A DNA stretch of 64,000 nucleotides from assembly GCF_008641105.1 (NCBI RefSeq), contig NZ_VTTI01000003.1:146981-210980 (forward strand). The letters run 5' to 3'. The stretch is from Halopseudomonas salina. Lineage in GTDB: Bacteria; Pseudomonadota; Gammaproteobacteria; Pseudomonadales; Pseudomonadaceae. The position numbers and the translations under genes were made by a program. Under the pieces are notes generated by a model, which saw only the letters and a list, made by a program, of their open reading frames with translations, searched no databases and had not been told where the DNA came from. Shown in pieces: positions 18,398 to 27,690 of this stretch (its first letter is position 1; each line of letters begins with the position of its first letter).

Positions 18398-19141
18398 CTA
18401 TCTTTTCACACAAACAAACAGCGCATTCCCCGACATTCCATCCCAGGGCTTGATTGTCCCGTAGTCATGCTCGAGCACGTGCACCTCGAAGTAAGGCTGC
18501 AACAGCGCAGTCAGCTCATCGAAAGTCACAGCCACCATGGGATGCTGATCCCGCCAGATCTGGGTCACATTGGCTGCCGTTCTTTCAATACGCAGTTTCA
18601 GCGACTGCTGCTCACCCTCCCCCGAATAGTGCCACCCGGAACTGAAGTTGAAATGGCCCTCTCCATTCAGAACCGAATGCGACATATAGGAGTCATTGTC
18701 GATCCTGTATTTGTCGACCGCGTTGAAGCAGAACAGCCCACCGCTGACCAACGCGCCATGCACACTGGCAATGCACGCCTTGAGCCGCTCGATTTCGGCG
18801 CTGTAGTGTATGGAATACAGAAAACAGGTAATCAGATCAACCGGCTGCTCGACCGCAAACTGACACATATCCTGCAGAGAGAACTGCGCCTCGGGACAGC
18901 GAATCAGCGCCCGGTCCAGCATGGGCTGGTTGATGTCGAGCCCACTGCTCTGATACCCCGCATCCAGTAGATGCCGCACATGCGGCCCCGTCCCGCAGGC
19001 CAGATCCAGATGCCGCTTTCCGCCATTGCCCAGCAGCTGCTGCAATCGATGAATACATTGGCTTTGCGCGAGGTAGTCGATATCCGCACACATCAGATCG
19101 TAGTAACCCGAGAGGTCGGTATAAATGGCGTTGCTGGGCAT
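18398..19141 (-). CDS. Class I SAM-dependent methyltransferase
   Basis: 247 residues. The SAM-binding motif I is HLDLACGTGPHV (about residues 43-54), followed by motif II GLDINQPML and a DLITCFLYSIHY segment at motif IV. The substrate is unknown; the protein resembles small-molecule methyltransferases. It converges on the chemotaxis gene, with 54 bp between the stops, and has no obvious operon partner. Confidence 0.85.
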   Translation of the reverse strand: MPSNAIYTDLSGYYDLMCADIDYLAQSQCIHRLQQLLGNGGKRHLDLACGTGPHVRHLLDAGYQSSGLDINQPMLDRALIRCPEAQFSLQDMCQFAVEQPVDLITCFLYSIHYSAEIERLKACIASVHGALVSGGLFCFNAVDKYRIDNDSYMSHSVLNGEGHFNFSSGWHYSGEGEQQSLKLRIERTAANVTQIWRDQHPMVAVTFDELTALLQPYFEVHVLEHDYGTIKPWDGMSGNALFVCVKR

Positions 19142-19252
19142 GATGGTCTGATGCTGACGTGGTCGCCGAAATTGGCGCGCGCATCATATAACGGCTCAGG
19201 AGCAGGCGCCCACCCTTAATCGCCTCACCTGCACAGCCTCGGCCTTTGGCGC

Positions 19253-20617
19253 CTAACGGTTCGTTTCAAGACTGATTCTGAGTCCGCTTACAGGCACTTC
19301 CGGCTGCCCGGGGCTGGGCAGTCCGTCCATGAAATTGACCTGCATGCTCACTCCAAGCGGGCCCGCATCAAAACGGGAGACATACTTGAAGTGAGATGTA
19401 CCGACCGATAGGTCGTCGGGCAGATTGATCCTCTGCTGTCCGATGAATCGGCCCTCGAGAGTTAACCGGTCTACCTCTATGTGGCGGCCAGACATGGCAT
19501 AAATGAGGTAGGTGCTGTCACCTGTACAAAACACCTGATCGATAGGCAGACGGGCCGAAAAACGCCAGTCGGGGCTGGCAGACTGCAGATGGCCAAATTT
19601 TTCGCCTTCTCCCATAGTTATTCCCGCCTCACATCCTGCAACCCGTTTTGCCATATCCGCGTGGCTGACGGGGCGAATAATTGACGTCGGCTCCACGCGC
19701 AACCTCGCCTCCGGATACAGCTCATCCGGAACAGCCATACGCCCGAGCGGCGTGAGCACCCTGCGGAAAAAGTCCGCCGCGTTCTGGCCCTGCCAGCCGC
19801 TGGGTGTATCTGCAGACCAGTAAGATGTGCTCCGCTGCCAGAGCTCACGCCGCGCCATGAGTCGACCGCTTTTGTCATGCAGGGCCCACACCACTCTGAC
19901 CGGCCAGCGCGAGCTCGCGGGATTGGGCTGCACCAGCTCCCGGATCACGTACTGCGACCTGTGCGTCTCCCGGGGAAATGAAATCACTCTGCCAGCGCCC
20001 AAGGGTGTGTAGGTCCTGTCCTGATAGTGAATTCGCGCATAGGGCACCTTGCTCAGCGAGGCCAGCCCCATCACCGGATGCCCCTCCTGCGTACTGTTCT
20101 CCACGATCAGCGTCACCTCGCGTGCCTCGGCGGTGTCATATACCACTGCCTCAGGCGGCGTGGGACGCTGCAGGTACCACAACAAAGGAGCCATCACCAA
20201 CAGCAGCGATACCATGGATAAAAACCAGCGCTCGCGCACATTCGAAAGCCTGAACACCTGCCAGCAGTAATGCAGTGCCACCAATGCCGGCCCGATGAAG
20301 ATGGCCTTCAGCGCCAGATTGCGAAAATCAATTGCCATCAGCGCCAACGGCGATATGGCTACCAAGCCGAACGTCAGCAGAATGACAACAATCATCCTCA
20401 AACGCGATTCGGCTCCATTCGGCGGAAACATCGTCGCCATTATCAAACCGACCGTTCCAAGCCAGGCCAGCAGCACAAGCAAAACACTCCACCACAAGCT
20501 GCTCACCAGAAAAACCAGACTGAGTCCGGCCAACAGCGTGGCAGGCAGGACGCCAGCACAGATATAGACGAGCGCTCTTGTCACCTTGAGCAATGCACCG
20601 CTCAGCTCCATGCCCAC
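19253..20617 (-). CDS. Hypothetical inner-membrane protein with large soluble domain
   Basis: 454 residues, family not recognised. The first 165 residues contain about five hydrophobic helices (near 13-35, 38-58, 70-95, 100-120, 135-150). The remainder is a soluble, probably periplasmic domain beginning at PTPPEAVVYDTAEAREVTL with many beta-prone segments. A start at 20611 (MELSGALL) is also possible. It may be read together with the DedA-like gene just upstream (41 bp gap, same direction). Confidence 0.6.
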   Translation of the reverse strand: MGMELSGALLKVTRALVYICAGVLPATLLAGLSLVFLVSSLWWSVLLVLLAWLGTVGLIMATMFPPNGAESRLRMIVVILLTFGLVAISPLALMAIDFRNLALKAIFIGPALVALHYCWQVFRLSNVRERWFLSMVSLLLVMAPLLWYLQRPTPPEAVVYDTAEAREVTLIVENSTQEGHPVMGLASLSKVPYARIHYQDRTYTPLGAGRVISFPRETHRSQYVIRELVQPNPASSRWPVRVVWALHDKSGRLMARRELWQRSTSYWSADTPSGWQGQNAADFFRRVLTPLGRMAVPDELYPEARLRVEPTSIIRPVSHADMAKRVAGCEAGITMGEGEKFGHLQSASPDWRFSARLPIDQVFCTGDSTYLIYAMSGRHIEVDRLTLEGRFIGQQRINLPDDLSVGTSHFKYVSRFDAGPLGVSMQVNFMDGLPSPGQPEVPVSGLRISLETNR

Positions 20618-20657
20618 ACCCCGTGCAGCAAGTATCTGTGCAAAGGCATAGCCGTCA

Positions 20658-21326
20658 TCAACACAGCCCCAACCAACGGCCCAGTTTGGAATTCGGATGA
20701 CGGCTAACCATCCAGGGCAGCCAGACCATGGCCGCGAGAACTGCTGCGCCCGCCAATACAGTCAGGGCCGGATGCATGCTGAAGCTGTGACCCAATCCGG
20801 CAAAAACCACGGTCATGGGCAGCATGCCGATCAAGGTTGCGACGGCAAAACGCCAAGCGTGAATCGATGTTACTCCTGCGGCGTAACTGATCAGCGCAAA
20901 TGAGAACACCGGTATCAGCCGGGTAACCACAATGGTGAGGGTTAGAAAGCGCTGTGAGCCGTCGCGGTTCAATACGGGGTTATTCGGGAAGCGGCGGCAG
21001 ATCGCCTCCCGCCCGAGCAGACGTGCAATCCAGAACGCCGCCATCGCGCCAATCAGCGCACCTGTGGCGGCGATAGCCGTGCCTTCAACTACGCCAAAGG
21101 CCAGACCCGCGGTGGCGCTGACCGGTAGCGTCGGAATAGGCCCGACGATCACGGCAATAATCATCAACAGCATGAGTAAGAGTGGGCCGACTCCGGCCTG
21201 ACTGGTCAGCCAGTCAGACAGTGCCTGCGGAGACAGGCTGGCCGGCATGCCGAGTATCTGCAGCAGCCACCAGGCACCCAGCAGGCCCGCCAGCACTGCT
21301 CCCACCACCGCTATTCTGAGCGCCAT
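20658..21326 (-). CDS. TVP38/TMEM64 (DedA-like) membrane protein
   Basis: 222 residues from ATG 21326; a longer frame from 21608 reads through the promoter region and start of the divergent gene and is not supported. It has about five hydrophobic segments and the family-typical GPIPTLPVSATAGLAFGVVEG and ARLLGREAICRRF regions (SNARE-associated/VTT domain). Related DedA proteins take part in lipid-carrier recycling and membrane homeostasis. The exact role here is unknown. It is divergent from the ADP-ribosylglycohydrolase gene. Confidence 0.82.
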   Translation of the reverse strand: MALRIAVVGAVLAGLLGAWWLLQILGMPASLSPQALSDWLTSQAGVGPLLLMLLMIIAVIVGPIPTLPVSATAGLAFGVVEGTAIAATGALIGAMAAFWIARLLGREAICRRFPNNPVLNRDGSQRFLTLTIVVTRLIPVFSFALISYAAGVTSIHAWRFAVATLIGMLPMTVVFAGLGHSFSMHPALTVLAGAAVLAAMVWLPWMVSRHPNSKLGRWLGLC

Positions 21327-21446
21327 CACCCCCCCTCTTGCCGAAGACTTTCCTTGAAACACCTGGGATCCATTATGGGCCAAAGGCTGCGTTATTCTGA
21401 ATTGATACGGGGCTGTCGCCCCTACCCAACCAGACCGAGGCACAGT

Positions 21447-22553
21447 ATGACTGCACAGCATGTTACCGCCAGAGCCACCGCAGCGCTGCAGAACCTGTTT
21501 ATCGGCGACGCTCTGGCCATGCCGGTACACTGGTTCTACCGAGTCAGTGATATTGACAAGGCCTTTCCCGAGGGCATCAGACACTTCCATCCGGCGCCGG
21601 AGGTCCACCCCTCCTCCATCATGTCATTACACTCGACCAGTGGCGGTGGCCGCAAGAACGCCAGCAGTAGCAACAAGGCCAACGTAGTGGGCGACGTAAT
21701 ACTCAAGGGCAAAGCCCAATACTGGGACCGCCCCAATATTCACTACCACCAGGGCATGCGCGCCGGGGACAACACGCTCAACGCCCATTGCGCACTTGCG
21801 CTGATGAACGTCATGCACGCGGCAAACGGGCACTATGATCGAGATGCTTTTCTTCAGGCCTACATACAGCTGCTGACAGCGGACGAGCCAGCGCATCCGG
21901 ACACCTATGCCGAGTCCTATCACCGCGGATTCTTTGCCAAACTCGCCAGCGGGTTGCCACCGGAAAAGTGCGCCGCTATCACCCATGACACGCCCTCGGT
22001 TGGCGGGCTGGTCACCATCGCGCCGCTGGTCATTGGAGAGCGCTTGCGTGGTACATCACTGGCAGATACTCGCAAACTGTGCCGCGAGCACCTGGCGCTT
22101 ACACACCCGGACGCCTCCCTGGCAGAGGTGTGCGACGCTTTTGTTAACCTGATTGATGGATTGCTGTTTCGCGATACTGATACTTCGGTGGAAGACTTAC
22201 TGCTCAACGCAACCCGAAGCCTGCCGCGCCGCGATCTGGTCAAGCTGGTAGAAGGCAACAAACCGGATAGGGAAGTGGTTGGTCGGGTGCTGTCGCCCGC
22301 CTGCTATATAAGCGATGCATGGCCGGCGGTGTTGTACTTCGCTCTCAAACACCAGCTAGATCCTTTAAAGGCCCTGCAAGCCAACACAGAGGTCGGTGGT
22401 GATAACGTGCACCGCGGTGCTGTGTTGGGCGTATTGCTGGGCCTGATTCACGGCGAGGCCACAGGGGGTCTGTTTGACCAGCTCACCAGGCAAAACGATA
22501 TCAATCAAGCGATTGATCGACTCGTTGGCGCTGATACAACCAGCGCTCGATGA
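21447..22553 (+). CDS. ADP-ribosylglycohydrolase family protein
   Basis: 368 residues from ATG 21447, chosen because MTAQHVTARATAALQNLFIG starts the domain and GAGG precedes it; a frame from 21354 adds 31 unsupported residues. Metal-binding motifs of the family are visible: GDALAMPVHW near the N-terminus, RAGDNTLNAH in the middle and GGDNVHRGAVLGVLLG near the C-terminus. Members remove ADP-ribose from proteins or hydrolyse related compounds with two Mg ions. The substrate is not evident, and no ADP-ribosyltransferase is adjacent. Confidence 0.85.
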   Translation: MTAQHVTARATAALQNLFIGDALAMPVHWFYRVSDIDKAFPEGIRHFHPAPEVHPSSIMSLHSTSGGGRKNASSSNKANVVGDVILKGKAQYWDRPNIHYHQGMRAGDNTLNAHCALALMNVMHAANGHYDRDAFLQAYIQLLTADEPAHPDTYAESYHRGFFAKLASGLPPEKCAAITHDTPSVGGLVTIAPLVIGERLRGTSLADTRKLCREHLALTHPDASLAEVCDAFVNLIDGLLFRDTDTSVEDLLLNATRSLPRRDLVKLVEGNKPDREVVGRVLSPACYISDAWPAVLYFALKHQLDPLKALQANTEVGGDNVHRGAVLGVLLGLIHGEATGGLFDQLTRQNDINQAIDRLVGADTTSAR

Positions 22554-22562
22554 CCGGAGCCT

Positions 22563-23279
22563 CTAGTCTTTATCGAGCCGAATGGTAGAGCTCATCGAGA
22601 AGTTGGTTTCATTAATCTTGTCGACCTTCTTGCACAGCCGACGACGATGTAGAAAGGAAATACCCTGATGGGTTTGCCAGGAGGTGGGCGTCAGGGTCCC
22701 TCCCGACTCGTTGCTTTCGATTTTGAAGCTTCGCTTGGCGCTGACGGGTTTGGGCTCCGGGCCATACAGAGCTATAAGCTCGATGGTAAGCCGCTCCAGC
22801 AGAATATTTCCTACCGGGCGATACCCCTGCATGGGAATATCAGCCCGCCGCGCCAAACGCCGAACCACATCGTTGAAGGTCCCGATATGCATGAACTCGC
22901 CTGATAGCAGCGGGCCCTGGCGGGTATTCTCGCGGATGTCCTCGGGTGTTACTGATACCCTCTGCTTGTCGCCCTCTTCGTTCTCGCGCTCCTCTGTAGG
23001 ATCGCGTTCAAAGTCCGTGACATCCATCATCACCGTGCCATGGGATGTCTCCAGAGTGGCAATAATGTATTCCACATAAATTGCCTCCTGGCTCATATTG
23101 CTGATGATGCACAGGGCGTCCAGATCCCGCTTCCTGCCCCGATTGATGATCACCCTGGGCGTGCGCTGGCGGCGAAATCCGAAATACAGCAACTGGGCGT
23201 AAACCACCCAGACAAGCAAAGTGGCTATGCTCATGCCAGCGTTAAATAGCGCCTGGTTTTCCTGAATCCACTCAATCAT
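22563..23279 (-). CDS. Hypothetical single-pass membrane protein
   Basis: 238 residues from ATG 23279 (MIEWIQENQALFNAG). A frame from 23342 adds 21 residues across the AAGGAG sequence and is less likely. One transmembrane helix lies near residues 14-34, followed by a charged cytoplasmic region with an acidic low-complexity stretch (ERDPTEERENEEGDK) and a basic tail. Similar uncharacterised proteins occur in marine pseudomonads by general recollection. No function can be assigned. Confidence 0.65.
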   Translation of the reverse strand: MIEWIQENQALFNAGMSIATLLVWVVYAQLLYFGFRRQRTPRVIINRGRKRDLDALCIISNMSQEAIYVEYIIATLETSHGTVMMDVTDFERDPTEERENEEGDKQRVSVTPEDIRENTRQGPLLSGEFMHIGTFNDVVRRLARRADIPMQGYRPVGNILLERLTIELIALYGPEPKPVSAKRSFKIESNESGGTLTPTSWQTHQGISFLHRRRLCKKVDKINETNFSMSSTIRLDKD

Positions 23280-23449
23280 GGCCTTAACGATATCTCCTTT
23301 GAAACAAGTGCTGGGCGGTGCGTTGTCATCGACTTGTGACAATAAAAAAGCGATTTTGATTCACAGGATATTTCAGCGCCTCTCAAGAACACCCGTCGGA
23401 AAACCGGATACACTCACATCACTGTCATAAACAAGAACAAGAGAACCCC

Positions 23450-24739
23450 ATGACCAAGTCCCTTGCCGATCCTCTAAGCCTCCCATGCGGCGCCATCATC
23501 CCCAATCGCCTATCTAAAGCCGCCATGACCGAAGGCCTGGCCACGCCCGACGGCCTGCCGACCCCGGAACTCGAACGCCTCTACGGCCTGTGGAGCGATG
23601 GCGGCGCGGGCATGTTGCTATCCGGCAATATCCAGATTGACCGCGACCACCTGGAACGCCCCGGCAACGTAGTCATAGACTGTGAACCCGATGCAGCCAT
23701 GCACGCCGCGCTGAGTAGCTGGGCCAAGGCCGCTACACGCAACGGCAACCATTTCTGGGCGCAGATCAGCCATGCAGGCCGCCAGACCATGAAGATGGTC
23801 AACCCACACCCAAAGGCGCCATCGCCAGTCAAACTGGGCCTACCAGGAGGCCAGTTCGGTGAGCCGGTAGCCCTGGAAAAAGACGAAATAAACGAGATTG
23901 TCCGCCGCTTTGCCCAGTGCGCCGCAGCGGTGCAGGCAGCCGGCTTTACCGGAGTGCAGATCCACGCCGCTCACGGCTACCTGCTGTCGCAGTTCCTCAG
24001 CCCCCGCAGCAACCAGCGCAAAGACGAATACGGTGGCTCTCTGGAGAACCGCGCCCGCGTGCTGATGGACAGTGTCGCGGCCGTGCGTGCAGCAGTTGGT
24101 CCCGAGTTCCCGATCTCGGTGAAACTCAACAGCGCCGACTTCCAGAAAGGCGGATTCGACTTCGAAGACAGTCTGCAGGTAGTCGAATGGCTGGAGCAGG
24201 CCAGCGTCGATCTCATCGAAATATCCGGCGGTACCTATGAACAACCCAAGCTGCTCGGCGTCGAAGGTATTGAAGCGGAAGAGCCACAAACCGTGGCCCA
24301 ATCCACTCAAGAGCGCGAAGCCTATTTTGTGGACTTCGCCCTGGCCATGCGCGCCAAGGTGTCGGTGCCCTTGATGGTCACAGGCGGTTTCCGTCAGAAA
24401 AAGGCCATGCAGCAGGCCCTGGATAGCGGCGCTGCTGACCTCATCGGCCTGGGCCGCCCCATGTGTGTGATGACTGACGCGCCTGCGCAACTGCTAGCCG
24501 GGCTCGAAGAATTGCCCCGCTATGAAAAACAGCTAGCCCTGTTCCCCAGCTGGCTGGCGTTTCTGGGCAAACTCAACGCCCTGAAAGCCATGGCTACATT
24601 TGCGGTGCAATACTGGTACTACGCCCAGATCGACCGCCTGGGGCGCAATGGCAAGGCCGATCCGGCGCTATCCGTATTGCAGGCAAGCAAGGACGTCACA
24701 GCCCTGCAAAAACAACTTATCAAAGGTCGCAGCCGGTAA
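23450..24739 (+). CDS. Old yellow enzyme family NADH:flavin oxidoreductase
   Basis: 429 residues. It forms an FMN-binding TIM barrel with the OYE signature IHAAHGYLLSQFLSPRSNQR followed by DEYGGSLENRAR, and a C-terminal phosphate-binding VTGGFR plus GLGRPM. It probably reduces activated C=C bonds or related electrophiles. A C-terminal tail of about 50 residues (from LEELPRYEKQ) is helical and may be membrane- or protein-binding. It lies 37 bp before an aldo-keto reductase gene on the same strand, so a two-gene unit is likely. Confidence 0.88.
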   Translation: MTKSLADPLSLPCGAIIPNRLSKAAMTEGLATPDGLPTPELERLYGLWSDGGAGMLLSGNIQIDRDHLERPGNVVIDCEPDAAMHAALSSWAKAATRNGNHFWAQISHAGRQTMKMVNPHPKAPSPVKLGLPGGQFGEPVALEKDEINEIVRRFAQCAAAVQAAGFTGVQIHAAHGYLLSQFLSPRSNQRKDEYGGSLENRARVLMDSVAAVRAAVGPEFPISVKLNSADFQKGGFDFEDSLQVVEWLEQASVDLIEISGGTYEQPKLLGVEGIEAEEPQTVAQSTQEREAYFVDFALAMRAKVSVPLMVTGGFRQKKAMQQALDSGAADLIGLGRPMCVMTDAPAQLLAGLEELPRYEKQLALFPSWLAFLGKLNALKAMATFAVQYWYYAQIDRLGRNGKADPALSVLQASKDVTALQKQLIKGRSR

Positions 24740-24776
24740 TCCACCCGGCATACATCAATCAGAGGGAGTTCCCGGT

Positions 24777-25598
24777 ATGCAGACAATCAAACTGGGCGGA
24801 GCAAAGGTTCCGCGTATTGGCCAGGGCACCTGGCATATGGGCGAGGATGCCGGCCAACGGCAGGCTGAAGTCAGGGCCCTGCGCGCGGGGCTGGATCTGG
24901 GCATGACGCTGATCGACACTGCAGAAATGTATGCCGAGGGCGGTGCTGAAGAAATTGTCGGCGAAGCCATGCGTGGCCGGCGAGACGAGGTCTATCTGGT
25001 CAGCAAGGTCTACCCACATAACGCCAGTACCAGAGGCGTGCAGGCGGCATGCGAGCGCAGCCTTCAACGTCTGGATACCGACACCATTGATCTGTACCTG
25101 CTGCACTGGCGCGGTGATTATCCACTGAGCGAAACAGTGGACGCCTTTGAACGCCTGCGCGCACAGGGCAAGATCCTCCGCTGGGGTGTTTCCAACTTTG
25201 ATGTTGCTGACCTGCAAGAACTTGCCAACTCTGCTTGCGCAACCAATCAGGTGCTCTACAACCCAGAAGCCCGCGGCATTGAGTACGACCTGCTGGACTG
25301 GCAGGCAAAGCAGCAAATGCCGCTTATGGCTTACTGCCCCATCGGGCAAGGCGGAGTGCTTTTGCATGACGCTGTGCTACAGCGCATAGCCGACAAGCAT
25401 GGCGCCACAACTGCCCAGGTAGCACTCGCCTGGGTCATGCGCCACCCCGGCGTGATCGCCATTCCCAAAGCGGTCAACCTGGATCACCTCAGACAGAACG
25501 CCGGGGCTGACAGCCTGCACCTCGACGAAGACGATCTGTCCCAGATCGATGCCGCTTACCCGCCGCCGGCAAGCAAGCAGCCGCTGGAAATGGTGTGA
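24777..25598 (+). CDS. Aldo-keto reductase
   Basis: 273 residues from ATG 24777, which follows GAGGGAG; a frame from 24600 overlaps the upstream gene and is rejected. The AKR barrel is clear: the first strand MQTIKLGGAKVPRIGQGTW, the catalytic tetrad in LIDTAEMY (Asp, Tyr), VSKVYP (Lys) and LLHWRG (His), and the cofactor loop IPKAVNLDHLRQN favouring NADPH. It reduces aldehydes or ketones; the true substrate is unknown. It is probably co-transcribed with the OYE gene. Confidence 0.9.
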   Translation: MQTIKLGGAKVPRIGQGTWHMGEDAGQRQAEVRALRAGLDLGMTLIDTAEMYAEGGAEEIVGEAMRGRRDEVYLVSKVYPHNASTRGVQAACERSLQRLDTDTIDLYLLHWRGDYPLSETVDAFERLRAQGKILRWGVSNFDVADLQELANSACATNQVLYNPEARGIEYDLLDWQAKQQMPLMAYCPIGQGGVLLHDAVLQRIADKHGATTAQVALAWVMRHPGVIAIPKAVNLDHLRQNAGADSLHLDEDDLSQIDAAYPPPASKQPLEMV

Positions 25599-25670
25599 CG
25601 TCGGGGACATGCTTTTTGGATAACTGCTAACCTATGCGGCTGCCAAGTGTCCGATAACAAGCGAGTCACG

Positions 25671-26921
25671 ATGTCCCAGAATAGCAACCGCCCGAACATG
25701 GTCATTACCGTGCTTTGCGGCACCCTTACGTCCCTGGTCGTTATCGGGTTTGCCCGCCTGGCCTACGGCATCATTCTGCCAGCCATGCGTGCAGACCTCG
25801 GATTGTCTTACCAGCAGGCGGGTATTCTCAGCACAGTGACTGCCCTGTGCTACGTTTGCTCCGTGCTGGCCGGGGGCCTTGCGGCTGCCCGCTGGGGCGC
25901 CAAAGCTTCCATCATGTTTGGCATGCTCACGGTGACCGCAGGTTTCGTGGGCCTCGCCATTGCTGCCAACTTCTGGCTGGTGATGCTTCTGATGGGCCTA
26001 CTGGGCTTTGGTACTGCCTTCGCATTTGCACCTATGGTCGCCCTTCTGGCCACCTGGTTCCCGGAGAAACGCGGTCTGGTGATTGGCTGCATGACCAGCG
26101 GTGTAGGTATCAGCATCCTGGTGTCCGGCATGCTGGTGCCCTTTTTGTTCAAGGTATTCGGTGAGTATGGCTGGCGGGTCAGCTGGGGTGTTTTTGCCGC
26201 AACCGCACTCTTTGTAACCGTCATGATCGGCCTGTTCGTGCGCAACCCACCCAAAGCGAGATCCACGGCCGCCGGGCATCTGCCGACAGACGAAAAATGG
26301 CGGATCTACCGCAACCCCCGGATACTCATAGTAGCCGCCACCTACGGCATCATTGGCCTTGGCTACATCGTTCAGGCGGTATTTATAGTCAGTTTCATGG
26401 TCGAATCAGGCCATAGCGAAGCAATCGCTGGTCGCTATATGGCTATGACAGGGCTGATGTCCATCGCCGCCGGCCCCCTGTGGGGCTGGGTGTCTGACTT
26501 CTGGGGCCGGGGCAACGCACTGGCGACGTGCATCTTTCTGGTAATCGTGGCCATGGGGCTACCGCTCATCGAGCAGACCCAGCACTACTTCTTTTTTCAT
26601 TTTCTGGTAATGGGTGCATCGGTCAACGGCTTGTTTACGCTGATTCAAACCAGCGCGACCGATCAGGTGGCACCGCGCTATATCCCCATCGCCTTCAGTT
26701 TTTCGACCTTATTCTTTGCCTTCGGCCAATTCCTCGGGCCCGCCATCGCCGGTTGGTTGATCGAAAACACCGGAGGCTTCACCGCCGCCTTCGGTTTTAC
26801 CCTCGCTGTGTTGTCAGTGGGCTTTGGACTGACACTACTGATCCGCCGCTTTCCCAAGGAGTGGGCGGTCGGGGAGCCGGCAGCTGTTTCGTCCTCGGAT
26901 AAACCTTACACAGCAGGCTGA
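25671..26921 (+). CDS. MFS transporter, YbfB/YjiJ type
   Basis: 416 residues from ATG 25671; a GTG at 25647 would add eight residues. About twelve hydrophobic helices are visible. The FARLAYGIILPAMRADLGLS opening is typical of YbfB/YjiJ-type major facilitator proteins, and a cytoplasmic loop (VRNPPKARSTAAGHLPTDEK) separates the two halves. The substrate is unknown. It follows the reductase pair by 72 bp and may move the same compound. Confidence 0.82.
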   Translation: MSQNSNRPNMVITVLCGTLTSLVVIGFARLAYGIILPAMRADLGLSYQQAGILSTVTALCYVCSVLAGGLAAARWGAKASIMFGMLTVTAGFVGLAIAANFWLVMLLMGLLGFGTAFAFAPMVALLATWFPEKRGLVIGCMTSGVGISILVSGMLVPFLFKVFGEYGWRVSWGVFAATALFVTVMIGLFVRNPPKARSTAAGHLPTDEKWRIYRNPRILIVAATYGIIGLGYIVQAVFIVSFMVESGHSEAIAGRYMAMTGLMSIAAGPLWGWVSDFWGRGNALATCIFLVIVAMGLPLIEQTQHYFFFHFLVMGASVNGLFTLIQTSATDQVAPRYIPIAFSFSTLFFAFGQFLGPAIAGWLIENTGGFTAAFGFTLAVLSVGFGLTLLIRRFPKEWAVGEPAAVSSSDKPYTAG

Positions 26922-27018
26922 ATCTCGGCAGAGTGTTGCCAATGGTGTCCGCGGATCGTCGGTTTTGCAGTGGGCATGGCATAGTGTCTCCTGATCCGGA
27001 CCGACCCAAGGAGCCCCT

Positions 27019-27690
27019 GTGTCCACCAGCGTGCAAATGAGCGGTATTCACCTGACCTACCCCACAGAATCGGGTTCCGTCGCGGTACTCAACGATGCCT
27101 CGCTCACAGTGCCGCCCGGTGAATCCCTGGCGATTACCGGCCCCTCGGGCAGCGGCAAGACCTCCCTTCTATTGCTGCTCTCCGGCCTCGAACGCCCGGA
27201 CCAGGGCGAGATACTGGTCGGCAGCCAGAAACTGAGCGATATGGACTCCAACGCCCTGGCTGACTGGCGCAGTGCGCACCTGGGAATCATTTTTCAGTCT
27301 TTCCATTTGCTGCCCGGCCTCAGCGCCCTGGGCAACGTCAGCCTGCCACTGGAAATCGCCGGCCAGGCTAATGCCCGCGAACGCGCCCTGGCGATGCTGG
27401 AGGCAGTCGGGCTAAGCCACCGCTTGCAACACTACCCCAGCCAGATGTCCGGGGGTGAGCAGCAGCGCGTGGCGATTGCCCGGGCACTGGTTCATCAACC
27501 CAGCCTGCTGCTGGGCGATGAGCCCACCGGAAACCTGGATCAGCAAACCGGCGAAAAGGTACTGTCACTGCTGTTCGATTTGCACAAGCAAAGCAAATCA
27601 ACGCTGGTGCTGGTCACCCACGACGAGCGCGTAGCCGAACGTTGCCAGCACCGGGTCAGAATGGATGCAGGGCGTTTGCATGCGCTCTGA
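27019..27690 (+). CDS. ybbA: ABC transporter ATP-binding protein, YbbA-like
   Basis: 223 residues from GTG 27019 with AAGGAG 5 bases upstream. Walker A is GPSGSGKTS (about 41-49), the signature MSGGEQQRVAIARAL and Walker B LLLGDEPTGNLD. This is a LolD/MacB-type ATPase of the YbbA group that works with a YbbP-type permease. The next gene overlaps its end by 11 bases, so the two are translationally coupled. Confidence 0.9.
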   Translation: MSTSVQMSGIHLTYPTESGSVAVLNDASLTVPPGESLAITGPSGSGKTSLLLLLSGLERPDQGEILVGSQKLSDMDSNALADWRSAHLGIIFQSFHLLPGLSALGNVSLPLEIAGQANARERALAMLEAVGLSHRLQHYPSQMSGGEQQRVAIARALVHQPSLLLGDEPTGNLDQQTGEKVLSLLFDLHKQSKSTLVLVTHDERVAERCQHRVRMDAGRLHAL